Positions 11,190 through 22,741 of a stretch of DNA of 64,000 nt are shown piece by piece. The DNA comes from Lophius americanus (Eukaryota; Chordata; Actinopteri; Lophiiformes; Lophiidae). The position numbers were made by a program, and so were the translations under genes. The stretch's first letter is position 1. The number at the start of each line of letters is the position of its first letter. Under the pieces are notes generated by a model that saw nothing but the letters and a program-made list of their open reading frames with translations, ran no database searches and was not told the origin of the DNA. The DNA is taken from the NCBI GenBank assembly GCA_037951165.1, contig JBBDHG010000127.1, positions 1,172,501 through 1,236,500 of the forward strand, read 5' to 3'.

Positions 11190-11540
11190 AATGTGGGCAT
11201 CACGGTGGTGCAGTGTGTAACACAATTGCGTGTCAGCACAAATGTTCCAGGATCAAATCCCCATCCGCCCTGAGGGCCTTTCTGCGTGGAGTTCGCATTT
11301 TCTCCTCATGTTCCCTCCGGGTACCCCCATTGTCCTCCCACACTCCAAAACATGTAATGTAGGTGAATTGGCGACTGTAAATTGCCCGCAGGTGTGACTG
11401 AGAACATAAATCATTGTCCGTCTCCATATGTTGGCCCTGTGATGAATTGTCTGGGGTTGTACCTTCCTGTAGCCCAATGTCAGTTGGGACAGGCTCCAGC
11501 CACAAATGACCCTGAACAGTGTTAACAGTTCTGGTTGATA
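11190..11540 (+). mobile_element. tRNA-headed teleost SINE-like repeat, near full length
   Basis: The best copy of this repeat in the window. The head has a Pol III box A-like 'tggtgcagtgt' (11206-11216) and box B-like 'ggatcaaatcc' (11250-11260; consensus GGTTCGANTCC). The body has 'cctttctgcgtggagttcgc', 'tcctcccacactccaaaaca', 'ttggccctgtgatgaattg', 'tgtcagttgggacaggctcc' and 'gaccctgaacag'. The body and tail are the abundant teleost repeat that ends in a GGATGGATG-like tail, which is eroded here. I do not assert a library name. The 110- and 97-codon minus-strand frames are artefacts of it. Confidence 0.8.
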
Positions 11541-12071
11541 CTGCATATTGTTGGAGGTGAGTCACTTATCTTATTCCAGAAATCTTGGGGATATTTATGG
11601 AATGGTCATTGCCACCAAGTCTGCTGTTGATCCTTATTTTTTTAGATTTTTAAATTCAATTTATTTAAAAAAGAAAAAAACTATTCTATATCTATTCTGG
11701 CCGCAATTATTCAATTTTTTCTCATAGTCATTCATTTTCACCTGCCTCTTAGCAATAACGTGTTCTAACAAAAATTAATCATTTAAATAAGAAAGAAAAC
11801 CAGGGAAAGTCAATCGCTCTTTTCCTTTATATTCAAAAAATAAATCTCTAACCCAATAATATAATTGTATTGAAAAGGCTTGGACATCCATTTCTTAATT
11901 CACCGACTATTATTGTTTGAGGGCACAGGGTTAACAAAATAGAAGGTGATGCTAGCCAACTTTTGATAGTCATCCAGAAAGTTGAGAACGGAACCAAAAT
12001 AAATAAAGCATATTTATATAACTCCAAAAAATATTTTAATTAATAATTTAATTTAATTATTTTTAAATTTC
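11541..12071. other. AT-rich, no recognisable feature
   Basis: Strongly AT-rich, with TTTAAA and poly-A/T stretches (11636-11690, 12025-12065). No repeat family or coding signal recognised. Confidence 0.45.
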
Positions 12072-12410
12072 ATACCCGAATAGACCTTAGCGTGAGGAAG
12101 AACTGGACTGATTTTGGGAAAAGTTGGTTGGATGTTTCCACTACCATGAGGAGCTTTGTCCCCAAAATTTTTCTGCATCAATGTCTCAATCGTCGGTCCG
12201 ACATATAGATGATCTACCTTGTATGTATAATATTTTACTCTAGCAGTTCATATTTCACTCAATGGGGAGAACTTTTCTTTTTTTTTTGGAACAAAAACTC
12301 AAGCTGAAATTCTTATCCATTAATATTAAGTCCAAGTTTGGTCCACAATTATCACCTCAAGGAGTTCTATCCTGTAGATTTATCATATTTCATTCTAAAT
12401 CTACTCGTAT
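12072..12410 (+). mobile_element. Repeat family X, copy B (two modules, truncated)
   Basis: First module: 'tagaccttagcgtgaggaa', 'gaactggactgattttggg', 'gaggagctttgtcccc', 'tcaatcgtcggtccgac' and 'atattttactctagcag'. A second, shorter module follows from about 12320 ('caagtttggtccacaatta', 'ctcaaggagttctatcctgt', 'tatttcattctaaatct'). This two-module layout matches copy E. Neither terminus is visible. Confidence 0.7.
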
Positions 12411-15140
12411 ATCTTATATGAATATAGTTTACAGTGTCCCAAATCTTGACTCGTACTGTATCGGGGTTGAATCTAATCATCATGTTGGAAGAGGCAAAAA
12501 TCTGAAGACTCATCTCTCATCTGAACGTTAATCAAAACCCATGAAAATATCTAAATACAGTTATGTGATCCTAAATCAAATATTGCCTTAGTTGCCAAAG
12601 CCTGATACATTGCTCAATTTGCATTTAAACCTTACAATTCACATGATTGACCTATACTATTTCATAGGCTATGTTGCTTTCATTCCATGATCAAGTGACT
12701 ATAGTTAATTTTGACTTAATCCCAAAACACATTAATGTAAATTTTCCCAGTATTTTTAATTGTATTTTTCATTGCCTGACAATAGTCTATATAAAAGACA
12801 GTATTTAGCCTTCTTTCTTTTATTGCTTTCCTTCTTTCATCTCTTCTTGATTTGATTTTATAATAAACTACAATGTACAACCGCTTTAGAAAAACACTTC
12901 TTGACACTTTCTAAAAAATAAACAACATATTTGTGATCTTTTTTTTTCCCGTTATATTTGTTGTAGGAACAAATGTGCTTGAAGATAATAGCCGGAGGAG
13001 AGGCTGAGAAGAATTTGATGGTGGAAATGAAAAAGCACCGGTTTGTTTGTTCAGCCTATGTTTATGGAATAAGAATAACTGCCGTTTTATCGTCTAAAGA
13101 TAAATTCGAGTACAGATTTAAGGCTAAATGTAAGTTTAGTTTTAGTGTTTTTAGGTTTAAAAGAAAACACAGTCCTCAAAGCAGTAAAGGCTTCAGTGTG
13201 TCTGCGGAAGATATAAAAAGGATAATTACACTGTGATCGGATTCAGTCTTTAGATATGGTTGTAAAACATATTTAAAATGAATTTGAATGAATAATTTTG
13301 CCGTTATCGTGTGCTTTGTTCCAACTGTCTCCACTCTTTGGAAGCGCAAGGAGCTTGTCACAAACTCCGAGGTTAAACAGAGATGAAATATGTAACGCAT
13401 ATCCTCAGCGAAAATGCTTTGACTCGTACACTTCACACCTCAGCCTCTCATCCTGCTTTCGGTGGATTCATAAATAATGATCTATAAATGAATAATGCAT
13501 TTTCATTTCCCTTGCGCCAGTAAAACAAGAATTTGTGGTGTGTGACCATGTCCACTCAACTTAACAAAACTCACTGCCTTCCAACAATGGATCCTCTCCT
13601 GTCCTCTCCTCTCGGTTCTGAGTAGTAGAGCGTAATGGTGGAGGACGTGGTGGTAGAGTTAGAATGATTTTCTTCCCCTTTTCATAATTTACTCTCTGCA
13701 TTATTAGGTAAGCATTATTATTATTTATTCTGAGGTTTGTTCTGAGAGTGTTCTGTGGTTTTCGGACAGTATATTCTGGTTGATTTTCAGGACATGAAAA
13801 TCCAGAATGAACAGAACAGTTTTTTTTTTGCTCATGACGGATGAACCACGGGTTTATCACTTCATTGAGTGTGAAATGTCCATCAGGGACTTTTATGTGC
13901 GGGTTTCCCTGCTTTGGCATACCTCCCTGTGGATTGCTGTGTCTGGTGTTCTGCCGGTCATAGCAAACAAGCCTTCGGACAATCAGCCGGTCGTTTTTAA
14001 ACAGTGTGTTTTGATTATTAAGATCCTTGACTCAAGCACATGCCTTCTCTGATTCGGCAGGTGTTCCTGTTCCTTTCTCTCGCCGACCCAGGTACTGGAG
14101 TTGTTGTTCAGAGTCAAACATGGCGATGGTCTTTATGCTTGTTCTTAGCGGATGCAGTGTTTTGTTTGCATGGTGTGGCAGCATCATTTCCACATAAGCA
14201 ACAAGTGGCCCCTCCTTCCCCTGATGTGGGGGGTAGCCCTGTATACACTGGGGAAGCGACTCATGCCCCCTCCTGTGTTGGGTCTGCGGTTGACTCCACC
14301 GCCCCGCTGGGGGTGGACCAAGCCAGCATGTGCTTGGATGAGTGTGGCAGGCTTGCACCCTTGGATGTTGCCAATTGTGGCACCTTCACCTTCAAGTATT
14401 ATACAACTATGGAGGGCAAGTACAAAACTAATAGCCATTAGGGCTCTTTGGCCTCAGAGAACCTCAGCATCTCACCGGCTGTGGCCTTTGAGGCACAGTC
14501 AGAGTCAGAGAGGGCTTAGAAAACCGTCTCTAGTGATAAACGTGATCTACGTCATTGTATTTTAAGACCAGGTTGTACTAGCAGCTAAGTGTCAGTAGAA
14601 GGAGCAGATACAGACTATGACGCCACTGGTGAAATTGTCATCAGGTACATCGATCTATAGTCTTTAGATTATATAGATCTGTTTTCAGATAAAACATTTA
14701 TAAAATCTAATAAAAGTGATTCTGACAAGTTCTGACGAGTTCATCCGATCTGTTGTTGTTCAGAAAAGACTGTTTGGTCTTGTCCTTGTAACTGTGAAGA
14801 ACTGTGAGGAAAGCTAAAAAGTGAAAATGATCATGTAACACATAGTTTACTCCTTGTTTCATCTTGTCTGTTCTTCTTCTCTGAGCTCTAAATAAAGGGG
14901 CTCAGACAAGGTTATTTAAACATGAATGGAGGGAAAAACAGGCAGAAAAGAGTATTAGTTTCTTAAGTTTCTGCTCTTAAAATGATTGATGTGTTTTTTC
15001 TGTCAACAGATGAGACAGACCGGGGCTTATGCAACGATGACTCATGTAATGAGAGCCCTGTCCTCTGCTGTCTACTTATTAATCGTGAGGGCAGAAAAAG
15101 AAAATTATGTTTCGTCCTGTAACTAAACATTTATTTCCGT
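12411..15140. other. Unassigned; several open frames without recognisable products
   Basis: No family motif seen. The longest frames are 87 codons at 12973-13236 (+), 119 codons at 13561-13920 (-) and overlapping frames of 133 and 137 codons at 14040-14565 (+). The 14050-14440 stretch is clearly more GC-rich than its surroundings and is open in two plus-strand frames and one minus-strand frame. That is more consistent with base composition than with one selected frame. It may be a transposon piece I cannot name. 14600-15140 has no feature I recognise. Confidence 0.35.
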
Positions 15141-15590
15141 GCCTACGCTGTCATCCCAGACAGTAAGGTTATATCCCCCAAAAGCTCCAATCCCCTGTGT
15201 TGTAGAACCAATCCCACTGATTGAATTTCTCAAATTAAATGTGAAGTTATGTCCATAGTATTTTTTGTAAAAAATATAGCTTCAGAAGTGAGTCAAATAT
15301 GGACTATTAGAGTAAAAGATGGTGTATAAAACATAGATCTCCTCTAGTCGATAAATTTGCACCAAGGTTGGACAAAAACTGGATCAATGCTTGATAAAGT
15401 TTGTCCCGAACGCTTTCATGGATAGGGCTTCCTCGCACTAAGGTCTATAAGGTTATAAAGTTTTAAAAGGATCTATGAAATGGTTTTTGAATTATGTCCG
15501 GAAAACAGTGTTTTTCATTAAAAAAAAAAAAAAAACCCTCGTGAGTAAAACATGAACTATTAGAGTAAACTATTAGAGAAATTACTGCCT
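15141..15590 (-). mobile_element. Repeat family X, copy C
   Basis: On the minus strand. From the outer end: 'gcctacgctgtcatcccag', 'atatcccccaaaag', then 'ttaaatgtgaagttatgtc', 'gactattagagtaaaa', 'agatctcctctag', 'cctcgcactaaggtctat', an A16 run (about 15520) and again 'gtaaaacatgaactattag'. The repeated 'actattagagtaaa' block (15302, 15558) is the reverse complement of the duplicated module feature 'tttactctaatagt'. Confidence 0.7.
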
Positions 15591-15629
15591 AATGGACCTC
15601 TCTCTGTTGACCTCTTTGGGGCAGATCAC

Positions 15630-17290
15630 CATGCACCATGGAGTGTTGTGATATTCTCCTGATAAGACTTCCTCGGTGCAGCCCTAAAGAGAGAGTTGTT
15701 CTAGACTGTGAGCTGACTTTGAAGGAGTTGACACTTACTGTTTATCAGATGACATCAGGACGGGCACCAGGGATTGAGTGTGACTCAACCGACTTTTAAT
15801 ATCAGTTTTTGAAGATCCCTCAGCCTGATCTTTTATGCGTTTGTCTTGAAATGTTCTACAGCAAGATCTGTCTTCATATCCTGTCAGCAAGCAGTGCTCT
15901 CTCTGCTGCCTAAAAAAGGATTCACTTAAGAACTGGAGGCCAGTTTTGTTCCTTGGTTCTAACTATAATGTGCTCTCTATAACCTGAGCAAATAAACTGA
16001 TGTTATAGGACAATTAGGGACAACAATTTACTTATCTATGATTTGAATGACATGTCTAAACTTTATAATGTAAATTGCTGGATCATATTTGACAGGATCG
16101 ATCACTCTTATTGGTTTTATGCACCTGGGGCTTCTGGTACTGGTGACGGGTTCCACAGTACATGGTGTTGATTGTAGCAAAACTACGAGGTCGACCAATC
16201 TCTCTACAGCGAGGGATAAGGAAAAGTTGTAGTTTACGTCAAACTTATAGCCCTTCTATTGCTGTGCAGATTGAGAGAGTGACTCAGTGGTCTCCCACAG
16301 TCTGGGTCAAAATTTTGGTAATCATAGTCTCCCATATTTTAGCTTATGCTGATGATGCAATATGTTTGTTACAAGCCAAGGGGTTGTACAATATTTGCAA
16401 TTAAGCCTGTGCATACATGAAGATGGGTGAACTGGGCAAAGAGTGACGCTTTTCTACTGAGAGAGTGGAGGGATCAGTCAGCGCTCAGTCTGCTTGGAAG
16501 ACTTGATTTGGTACAAAAGGGACTAAAGTCTCTGGTACTTTTTTGGGCTCCGAGGGCTTTATGGGTAACAACTGGGAGGTTGTTTAGAAGACGGTGTCTG
16601 CGGCTGTCTAAATAGAACTGCAAACAAACCTCAGCAGCCCTCTATCTCCATGTAGGTGAAGAACGGCAGGGACTGATCAAATTAATTCAATACCCAAATT
16701 CTTTTCAATTCTAGTAAGGCTGGTGTGACCCGTACTGTATGCAGCAGAGGAGAGCCAGGACATTGGGCTTTGAGAAACAGCTCTTACTCTTTCCAAAGAA
16801 GAAAGTGGACCATACTGGACTGGCACCTTTTTACTGCTCGGCTTCAAGGTATGGAAGATTTTTAAAGCCGATCGGGAGATAAAAGAGACTCCTGGCATAT
16901 GCTGTTTGAGGAACCTTTGTTTTACAACACTACCAGCCAGCGGGCCAGTCCCAGAGTAGCTGGCTGTACCAAACTTGGATGACGAAATCATCCATGGACA
17001 CCTGCAGGGAGAGAAGTAACATCAACTCCATCAGGCTGCTTAATTTAGTGGTGGAGGAGTCTGTGCTGCCCTGCCACATAAGCTGAGAGTGTTTGCAGAT
17101 GATGAACAGTGGACTGCAGGGTTTGAGGACACTTTCTCCCCTTAGTGTGTCACCCCAGCTATGGGGGAGGGAGAAAGTCAGCTGCAAGCGTGAGCAGTGG
17201 TAGTGGAAGTGCGAGTGGCAGATAATTTGAATGGTTTTCAGTTCCATGCTATCGGTTTTCAATGTGTTTCATCTTCAATGCTTTCTACAT
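15630..17290 (+). mobile_element. L1-Tx1-type LINE remnant 1 (ORF2 reverse transcriptase and C-terminal part)
   Basis: A decayed non-LTR retrotransposon ORF2. The reading passes through an RT N-terminal segment (LTVYQMTSGRAPGIE at about 15715-15777), a block with KLYNVNCWIIFDRIDHSY (about 16055-16110), an RGIRKSC-type segment (16215-16240), the catalytic box YADD at 16345-16356, then NWAKSDAFLL (16427 onward) and APFYCSA near 16825. These are the ordered RT and post-RT landmarks of teleost L1-Tx1 elements. Frameshifts and stops divide the frame, and large internal deletions are likely (palm motifs are closer together than in an intact element). It is non-functional. Its 3' end near 17290 is set only by loss of similarity. 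The same clade recurs 140 bp downstream as a separate copy. Confidence 0.75.
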
Positions 17291-17379
17291 GATCAGGTAA
17301 CCGCTGTCATTTGCTATTGACAGTTTATTTTGATTGTTTAGTGGGACTGACAGTTGTTCTCCGTCTATCTGGCACAGAG

Positions 17380-18268
17380 TAAAGATAGTCCCTGTGGATA
17401 ATGCTCATTGAAGGAGGTACTCTTGGCTGCTGGTGAACAGCATTCGTAGATTCGGTAAATTTGCCAGTGGTTTTACGACCATTAGTCTGGGATGTCAAGA
17501 CCCTAGACTGATGCACATGATGTCTCTGAGACGGCAGGTCTTCAAGTTTCTGGCCTGTTTTCCTTACAAAGTCAGATATGAAGTTGATTTCTACACTGTG
17601 AATGCGAGTTCAGGTAGCATGTAATGCTTTGGGTGTGGTGATGTTGGTCATTAGCCCGCATCCTGCCCACATAAAGAGCAGGCTGCAGGCAGTGGTGGAG
17701 GCGAGCAGTGGGCTGCAGGCAGCAGTGCAGGTGAGCAGCAGGCTGCAGGCTTCGCTGTGACCGGCATCCTTCATGTGATGCAGAGAGAAAAGGAGGGGGT
17801 CAAAACTGGTGCCCAGCATTCTGATAACTTCAACAAAGGGATGACGGTGCAGCAAGCTGTACAGGAAAATGGAGGCAGTGGACCGACAGAAAGGGATGTG
17901 GTTGAAACTCAGACACCTGAGGGTGAAAACCAGAATCTAACGGCAGGTGAACGCGATGAACCGTGAAAAAGAGCATGAACAATTGATGGAAGACGACTCT
18001 TTTTCACAATTCTTAGGTATTGTGTCACAGGATGAACAACAGCAACAATTGTACTGACAACAGGAAGGTAATAATTTCCTGGATGAAACATAGCAGGCAG
18101 TTTGTAGAGATAACATATTTCTTTCCAAATGTAGACAGGTTTATTAATTCAGAAAAATCTAAAAATACGAAAATTCGAACAGCTGAGCAAATAGAAAAGC
18201 TTTCGCTTAAAAAGATACTGACTAAAATTAGTGAAGAAAAGCAAGGAAAAGCTCCTCTCAAGGCATAA
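17380..18268 (+). pseudogene. L1-Tx1 LINE remnant 2, ORF1 (zinc-knuckle protein) relic
   Basis: The plus-strand reading has FGKFASGFTTISLGCQDPRL, then LRRQVFKFL, then a CCHC zinc knuckle at 17625-17666 with spacing C-x2-C-x4-H-x4-C. These are hallmarks of the nucleic-acid-binding ORF1 protein of L1-Tx1 elements. The knuckle frame is broken by a TAA just before it (17622-17624) and a TAG inside it (17652-17654). After it come low-complexity AAG/GEQ-like residues (17690-17760) and a charged C-terminal region read at 17757-17966 and 18020-18268. It lies directly upstream of the ORF2 relic on the same strand, as in an intact element. Confidence 0.75.
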
Positions 18269-18271
18269 ACA

Positions 18272-19420
18272 ATGGCTGAAGCACTGAAGGTGGTTTTCAG
18301 TCAATGGAAGGGTCTCACTGTTCTGTTCTTCCTTCTGTTTTTTCTCTACATGGTGAGCCTGAGAGTAGGAACTTTAAATATCAATAGAGGGAGGGATAGA
18401 ATTGACTACCTTACACAATATTTGGAAGTAAGGAAAACACAAATTAGAATTTTCTACCAACAATACACAAACCACACAACTAGAATGGAGATAAACTGCA
18501 TTGTAGAGCTGGAGAAGGAGATCAGGATCCTGGAGGAGTCTTTTATTACAGAGACAAGGACTACAAGCAGGATCTGGCCGAGAAAAAGAAATGTCCGAGT
18601 AGTTTGTTGCATTAAAAGGCAAATAATGCACTGATTTGAGGTCGTATTTCAGCCATTAAGGACATAGGGGCCCCAACTCAATCTTTCTTTAAATTAGAAA
18701 GATGAGTCAGAGAACACAATCAGACGATGCATCTCAAGATTCCAGTTGGAACCGTGACATCTGATACATAAGAGATGAGGAAGCTAGCTGCAGACTTTTA
18801 CACTGGCCTGTTTATGCCAACAACTGTGATCCTGACTGTGTCACTGAGATCCTGGAAGGACTGCATCACCTGGATGAAGCACAGTCAGCATCTCTGGAGT
18901 CCACCATCTCATTTGATGAGATGACAGCAGCAGTTTAGAAGTTCAGTAGCTCACCTTTAGTCTATCCTCTGGAACTGATGGACTTCCCTCGGAATTCTAT
19001 AAGAGATTCTGGACTCTGATGGTAAAGACATTTTTGAAGTCTTCGATGGTTGCTTGGACTCTATCACGGGCTGAACGGGGGGCAGTCCTTTCACTGTGAA
19101 CTAAAACTGGAGATCTTGGCCTCCTTGTGCACAGACTACAAAATAATTGTTAAACATTTTTCAAATAGACCTAAAGATTGTATGACCACGATGAAACACA
19201 ACAGCCAGAATTCTTTTGTTCATGAACGCACAATAATGGGCAATCTGTTTTTAATGCGAGACATCATTGATCCGTCCAGGTTTCAGGAGTTGGATGTGGG
19301 ACATCTTTCCAGGGATTAGGATTGGGAAATTCACTGTAATTTATTTAAGACACTTGAAGCTTTTGGTTTCTGAAAAAAATACATCTGGGATGTGTGATTG
19401 AAGTGTTCCGAGTAATTTTT
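18272..19420 (+). pseudogene. L1-Tx1 LINE remnant 2, ORF2 (endonuclease start and RT part) relic
   Basis: The 120-codon frame at 18272-18634 contains SLRVGTLNINRGRDR (from about 18353), the N-terminal strand of an apurinic-type endonuclease domain as in LINE ORF2. Further on, 18789-18930 reads AADFYTGLF and FDEMTAAV (the region before the RT), and 19050-19319 reads CTDYKIIVKHFSNR, HERTIMGNLFLMRDIID and, across a frameshift, FKTLEAFGF at about 19345. These are consecutive RT landmarks. The catalytic YADD box is not present; similarity ends near 19420. Much of the endonuclease domain is deleted. It overlaps in content with remnant 1 (the region before the RT is present in both), so the two are distinct insertions. 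Confidence 0.75.
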
Positions 19421-20714
19421 TGAGTAGTTGGCCACTAAAGAGATGCTTTAAGGTCAAAGATCTCCTCTCCGGTCCTCTTCTGCATAGATTTCGGATCCTA
19501 TGCACTCTCTACACACCTGCTTATTTCCATTGACTAGAATCACCTTTTTTTCTTTTCCCTACAATGATCAGCCAGTTACTCGTACCATCTCTTGCCCAAA
19601 AGAGACGACCCATTAATCAGCAAATAGTGCATTACTTTTGTAATTAACATTCAACTGAGTTCCGCAGAGCAATATTTCATTAGTTTATATGCAAATAATT
19701 TTGAGCGATTGCCTCATTTGGTCTGTGAGTGCAATGATGTATTGGTTGGGTGAAGTATTGTGCAAATGTATATGTGTGTGTCTGTGTGTGTGCACTGGTG
19801 TGTGTGTGGTGTGTGTAAGTGTGTACACAGTCATACAGTAGGTTTACGCATTTTCATGAACTCTCTCTATCGCTCTGTCACTCACATATACACACATATA
19901 CATATGCCCTCTCTCAGACACAAACACACATGCACACACAGACACCCGCACATGATAAATGGAGAGGCCATATATCCCTGTGCCGGGTTTTAAAGGCATT
20001 AAGCTCCTTACTCACCTGGCACTAATTTCAAATTCATTGCACTCCATCTAACCTGAGCTGACTGATAAAACTACTCAGTGTATCCCTTCTCCGTTAACCC
20101 GAATTATATCCACTGAGATATGTGTGATATATGTTTCACCTAAAAACACCTGCACTATATTCCATCTCCTCTCCATCGAATATGATATTATTAATTTAGA
20201 AACTTCATTTTCCAGCATCCTCATTCTGATCCAATTCCCAGCTCTTTATTCCTAGTTTTATTTAAGCTGTCAAACATTGTTTAGTCTCGGCACTTTCAAA
20301 GCCCATGGCATGGTAATGAGTCTCCTTTTAAGAGACATTATAATAACATTCATCCTCACAATGTTCTGTCTTTGTGGCAGAGGTGGAAATTAACGTCAAA
20401 TAAACTTTCTAGCGTATTATATTCTAAAGATCTGGAAAAGACAATTCCCAATAATAAGTATGACAATATATTACTGCACTTAAGAATATATATATAGTTT
20501 AATTACAAACAAAAATATGTATAATTTAACTACAAAAATACAAAAATGTGGGTGTTACATGGGGTTGGAGTGGCTTTAATTCAAACCATTCTCTCCACAC
20601 AATCATATACCATGTTTAAAATGTATTGGTCTATCCATTCTCCCTCTTTTGAGTACGCCGTGATCCAGTTTATGAGACTCCAGGTTAAATTTTCGGCATC
20701 TCCAGTTGAAATTT
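19421..20714. other. Unassigned; TG/CA-rich tract at 19768-19960
   Basis: An interrupted TG tract at about 19768-19827 and CA-rich sequence at 19885-19940. The two short plus-strand frames here are microsatellite translations. The rest has no recognised feature. Confidence 0.45.
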
Positions 20715-20800
20715 ACGGATAGATGGGTGCAACACCTCAGACAGTAGGGCAGTCCTCCAATTATTGGAAGGTGGGTGGTCTGATCTCTGAATGCCATTTC
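20715..20800 (+). mobile_element. tRNA-derived SINE head, degenerate fragment
   Basis: 'cagacagtagggcagtcctc', then 'ttggaaggtgggtggtctga' and 'tctctgaatgcc' resemble the tRNA-related head of teleost SINEs (pattern: ...gggtagagcagtcgtcctcc...ggaaggtcggtggttcgatcc). It corresponds to the first 80 bases of the copy at 49940-50270. Short and mutated. Confidence 0.45.
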
Positions 20801-21820
20801 CTCCGTGGGTTCTGTACAGGGCTACCCACTTCTCCTCAAAGATGGATTAAAGGTGTGGAACCAAGCTTGCATATTCATATATGACGAAAAAAAGATTCTT
20901 CTAAATCCATCCCACCTGCTTGATGGAAGCATAAATTATAATAAACATGTACAATGAACATTGTCACACTTACTTTGCTACTATTCAGCTCTTGCATTGC
21001 ACACACACACACACCCACACACAAGCAGGAATTAATGCTGGCTAGTCAATGCTCAGATGCCCGCTAGCTGGGTTGGGTCAAATATCAGAAAATGCCAAAG
21101 AGTAAAGAAATCGTGATAGATTGCATGGTAGGAAAAGCGACAGTGAAGAGGAAAGGTAAAATAATAAATTACACTGAACGAGAAAGCGAAAAAGAGAGAA
21201 AGAAACAAAAGATAGTGAATACAGTCAATTAACCAAGGACGGATGAAACACAGCAGGGAAAAGTAGTTTTCATTATCATCTTTGCTTCTGTTTACTGTTA
21301 TTGAAGTGCCATGTTTCAATAGTTGATTTAGCCAGGCACATAATAATTGTGCGAGTTTGTTAAAGTCATTCAATAAAAATTGCATAAACAACCTGAAGCT
21401 ATTGATAATTAACGTTATTTTTTACCTTTTATATGTTAGACTTTACGTCATTTGATATTTGGGATGTTAGCAAATTCATTAATTTAGTGTCAGAGTGTCA
21501 CAAAGGCTCATGTTATCCAACAAGATGAATTTGATCACACAGATTCCACAAATCTGTTATGAATCCAAGGCTATTTCTTTTTACTAAAGGCTGCAGAATG
21601 CTGTTATAGTGACGCCTCTTATCATGCAGAGTTGTGTTAGATGTGTGGGCAACACAAGATCCAGAATTTTATGATAAATAATCATCTAACTGGAAAATCA
21701 CTAAATATAATTGTGAAGATTAATTTCTGTGATCGATGCAGAGGGTTTGAGAGGCAGCAGAGGAGGACATACAAGCGGTAGAGCTTACTTGCCAGGGACA
21801 GTGTCTGCAGGGGAATCGGG
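20801..21820. other. Unassigned; short CA repeat at 20999-21023
   Basis: A 24-bp CA-rich microsatellite and a 112-codon AT-rich minus-strand frame (21053-21391) that is hydrophobic and without motif. I regard the frame as chance. Confidence 0.45.
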
Positions 21821-22000
21821 CACTCCAGCTATCCTGGAAGGAACTTTGGAACTACATCTTCTCTGGATGCTCCATTGCACCGTGGAATGGTCGATACTGG
21901 TGGAGGCATGATAAGGTGCTAATAGAAATTGCCGAATGGACGAATCATCAGAGGGTCGCAGCCAACAGGCAGGTGACACCTGAAGTTGTCCATTTCAAAA
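21821..22000 (+). mobile_element. Retroelement-derived coding relic, family uncertain
   Basis: Across frames the plus strand reads WRHDKVLIEIAEWTNHQ followed by VVHFKRQGD (21885-22010). This resembles a WRHDQVL...HFVRxGE-type block that I recall from polyproteins of teleost retroelements, which lies outside the catalytic motifs. A frameshift separates it from the open frame at 21729-21911. No catalytic residues are present, so the clade cannot be fixed. Confidence 0.4.
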
Positions 22001-22675
22001 GGCAAGGAGACAAGTCTCCTAAAGCAAGAAGAACTTCCAAGAAACCACCCTCTAGATGAAATGATGGTGATAGCTATACAATACAGTTACATTAATTACA
22101 ATAAATGTATATCAAAGCCTATTTGGCCCAACATATTGAAGATAAATAATTATGGTCAACATGTGGAGCCTAGTACATTTCTGAATCATTAAAGAAAGTT
22201 GAGGCAAGACTTAAGGATACAGGACAGACTGTGTGTGTTTGTGCATGTGTGTGTGTGTGTGTGTGTGGATGTGTGTGTGTAAATGTGTGCAAGTGTACAT
22301 TTGGCTTTGATATTCCACAAGAACATAATGCATGTCTGCACAGTTGTAGCTTTGCTTTGTCAGACATAACCGCTTTTGTATTTATATCAGATGGTGATGT
22401 TATGACAGAAAATAAACAGAACTGTTTTGTACAATGTTTCTGAATTTTGCCAAATTGGAGAAATCTCACATTGTGCTTAGTTTTGAGGTTTTCTCCGCAA
22501 AATAAGCTCATGGCCAGTTTACATCTATGCTCAATTTTGAGCTATTCAGTCAGCAATATATTCTAGCGGCTCTGCCCCGGTCCTCAACTTACAGCAAAAA
22601 CCAAACTGATCTGTTGTCTCAAAAAATCAGATAATGGCTACTGCCTTGTTGACGCCTTATGGATGAATATTTTTT
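22001..22675. other. Unassigned; interrupted TG microsatellite 22231-22292
   Basis: A TG tract with GCATG/GGATG interruptions at 22231-22292. Frames over it (70 and 113 codons) are repeat-driven. No other feature recognised. Confidence 0.5.
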
Positions 22676-22741
22676 CCTGAAACTGCTTCCCAATCCATGT
22701 CATGTCGAATGACATGACATGGATTGGGAAGCAGTTTCAGG
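22676..22741. repeat. Perfect 31-bp inverted repeat with 4-nt loop
   Basis: Left arm 22676-22706 and right arm 22711-22741 are exact reverse complements over all 31 bases, around the loop GAAT (22707-22710). The core reads 'catgtc-gaat-gacatg'. Immediately after it comes imperfect tandem 'ggatttggat' and 'gatgttggat' repetition to about 22790. No flanking transposon was recognised. Confidence 0.95.

Noticed and set aside
14040..14565. Overlapping 133- and 137-codon frames in a GC-richer patch
   Set aside because: Open in several frames at once, as expected from composition; no family recognised. Left as unassigned, since it might be an unknown transposon.
15630..19420. Possible active LINE
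   Set aside because: Stops in and before the ORF1 zinc knuckle, frameshifts throughout ORF2, and missing domains in both remnants.
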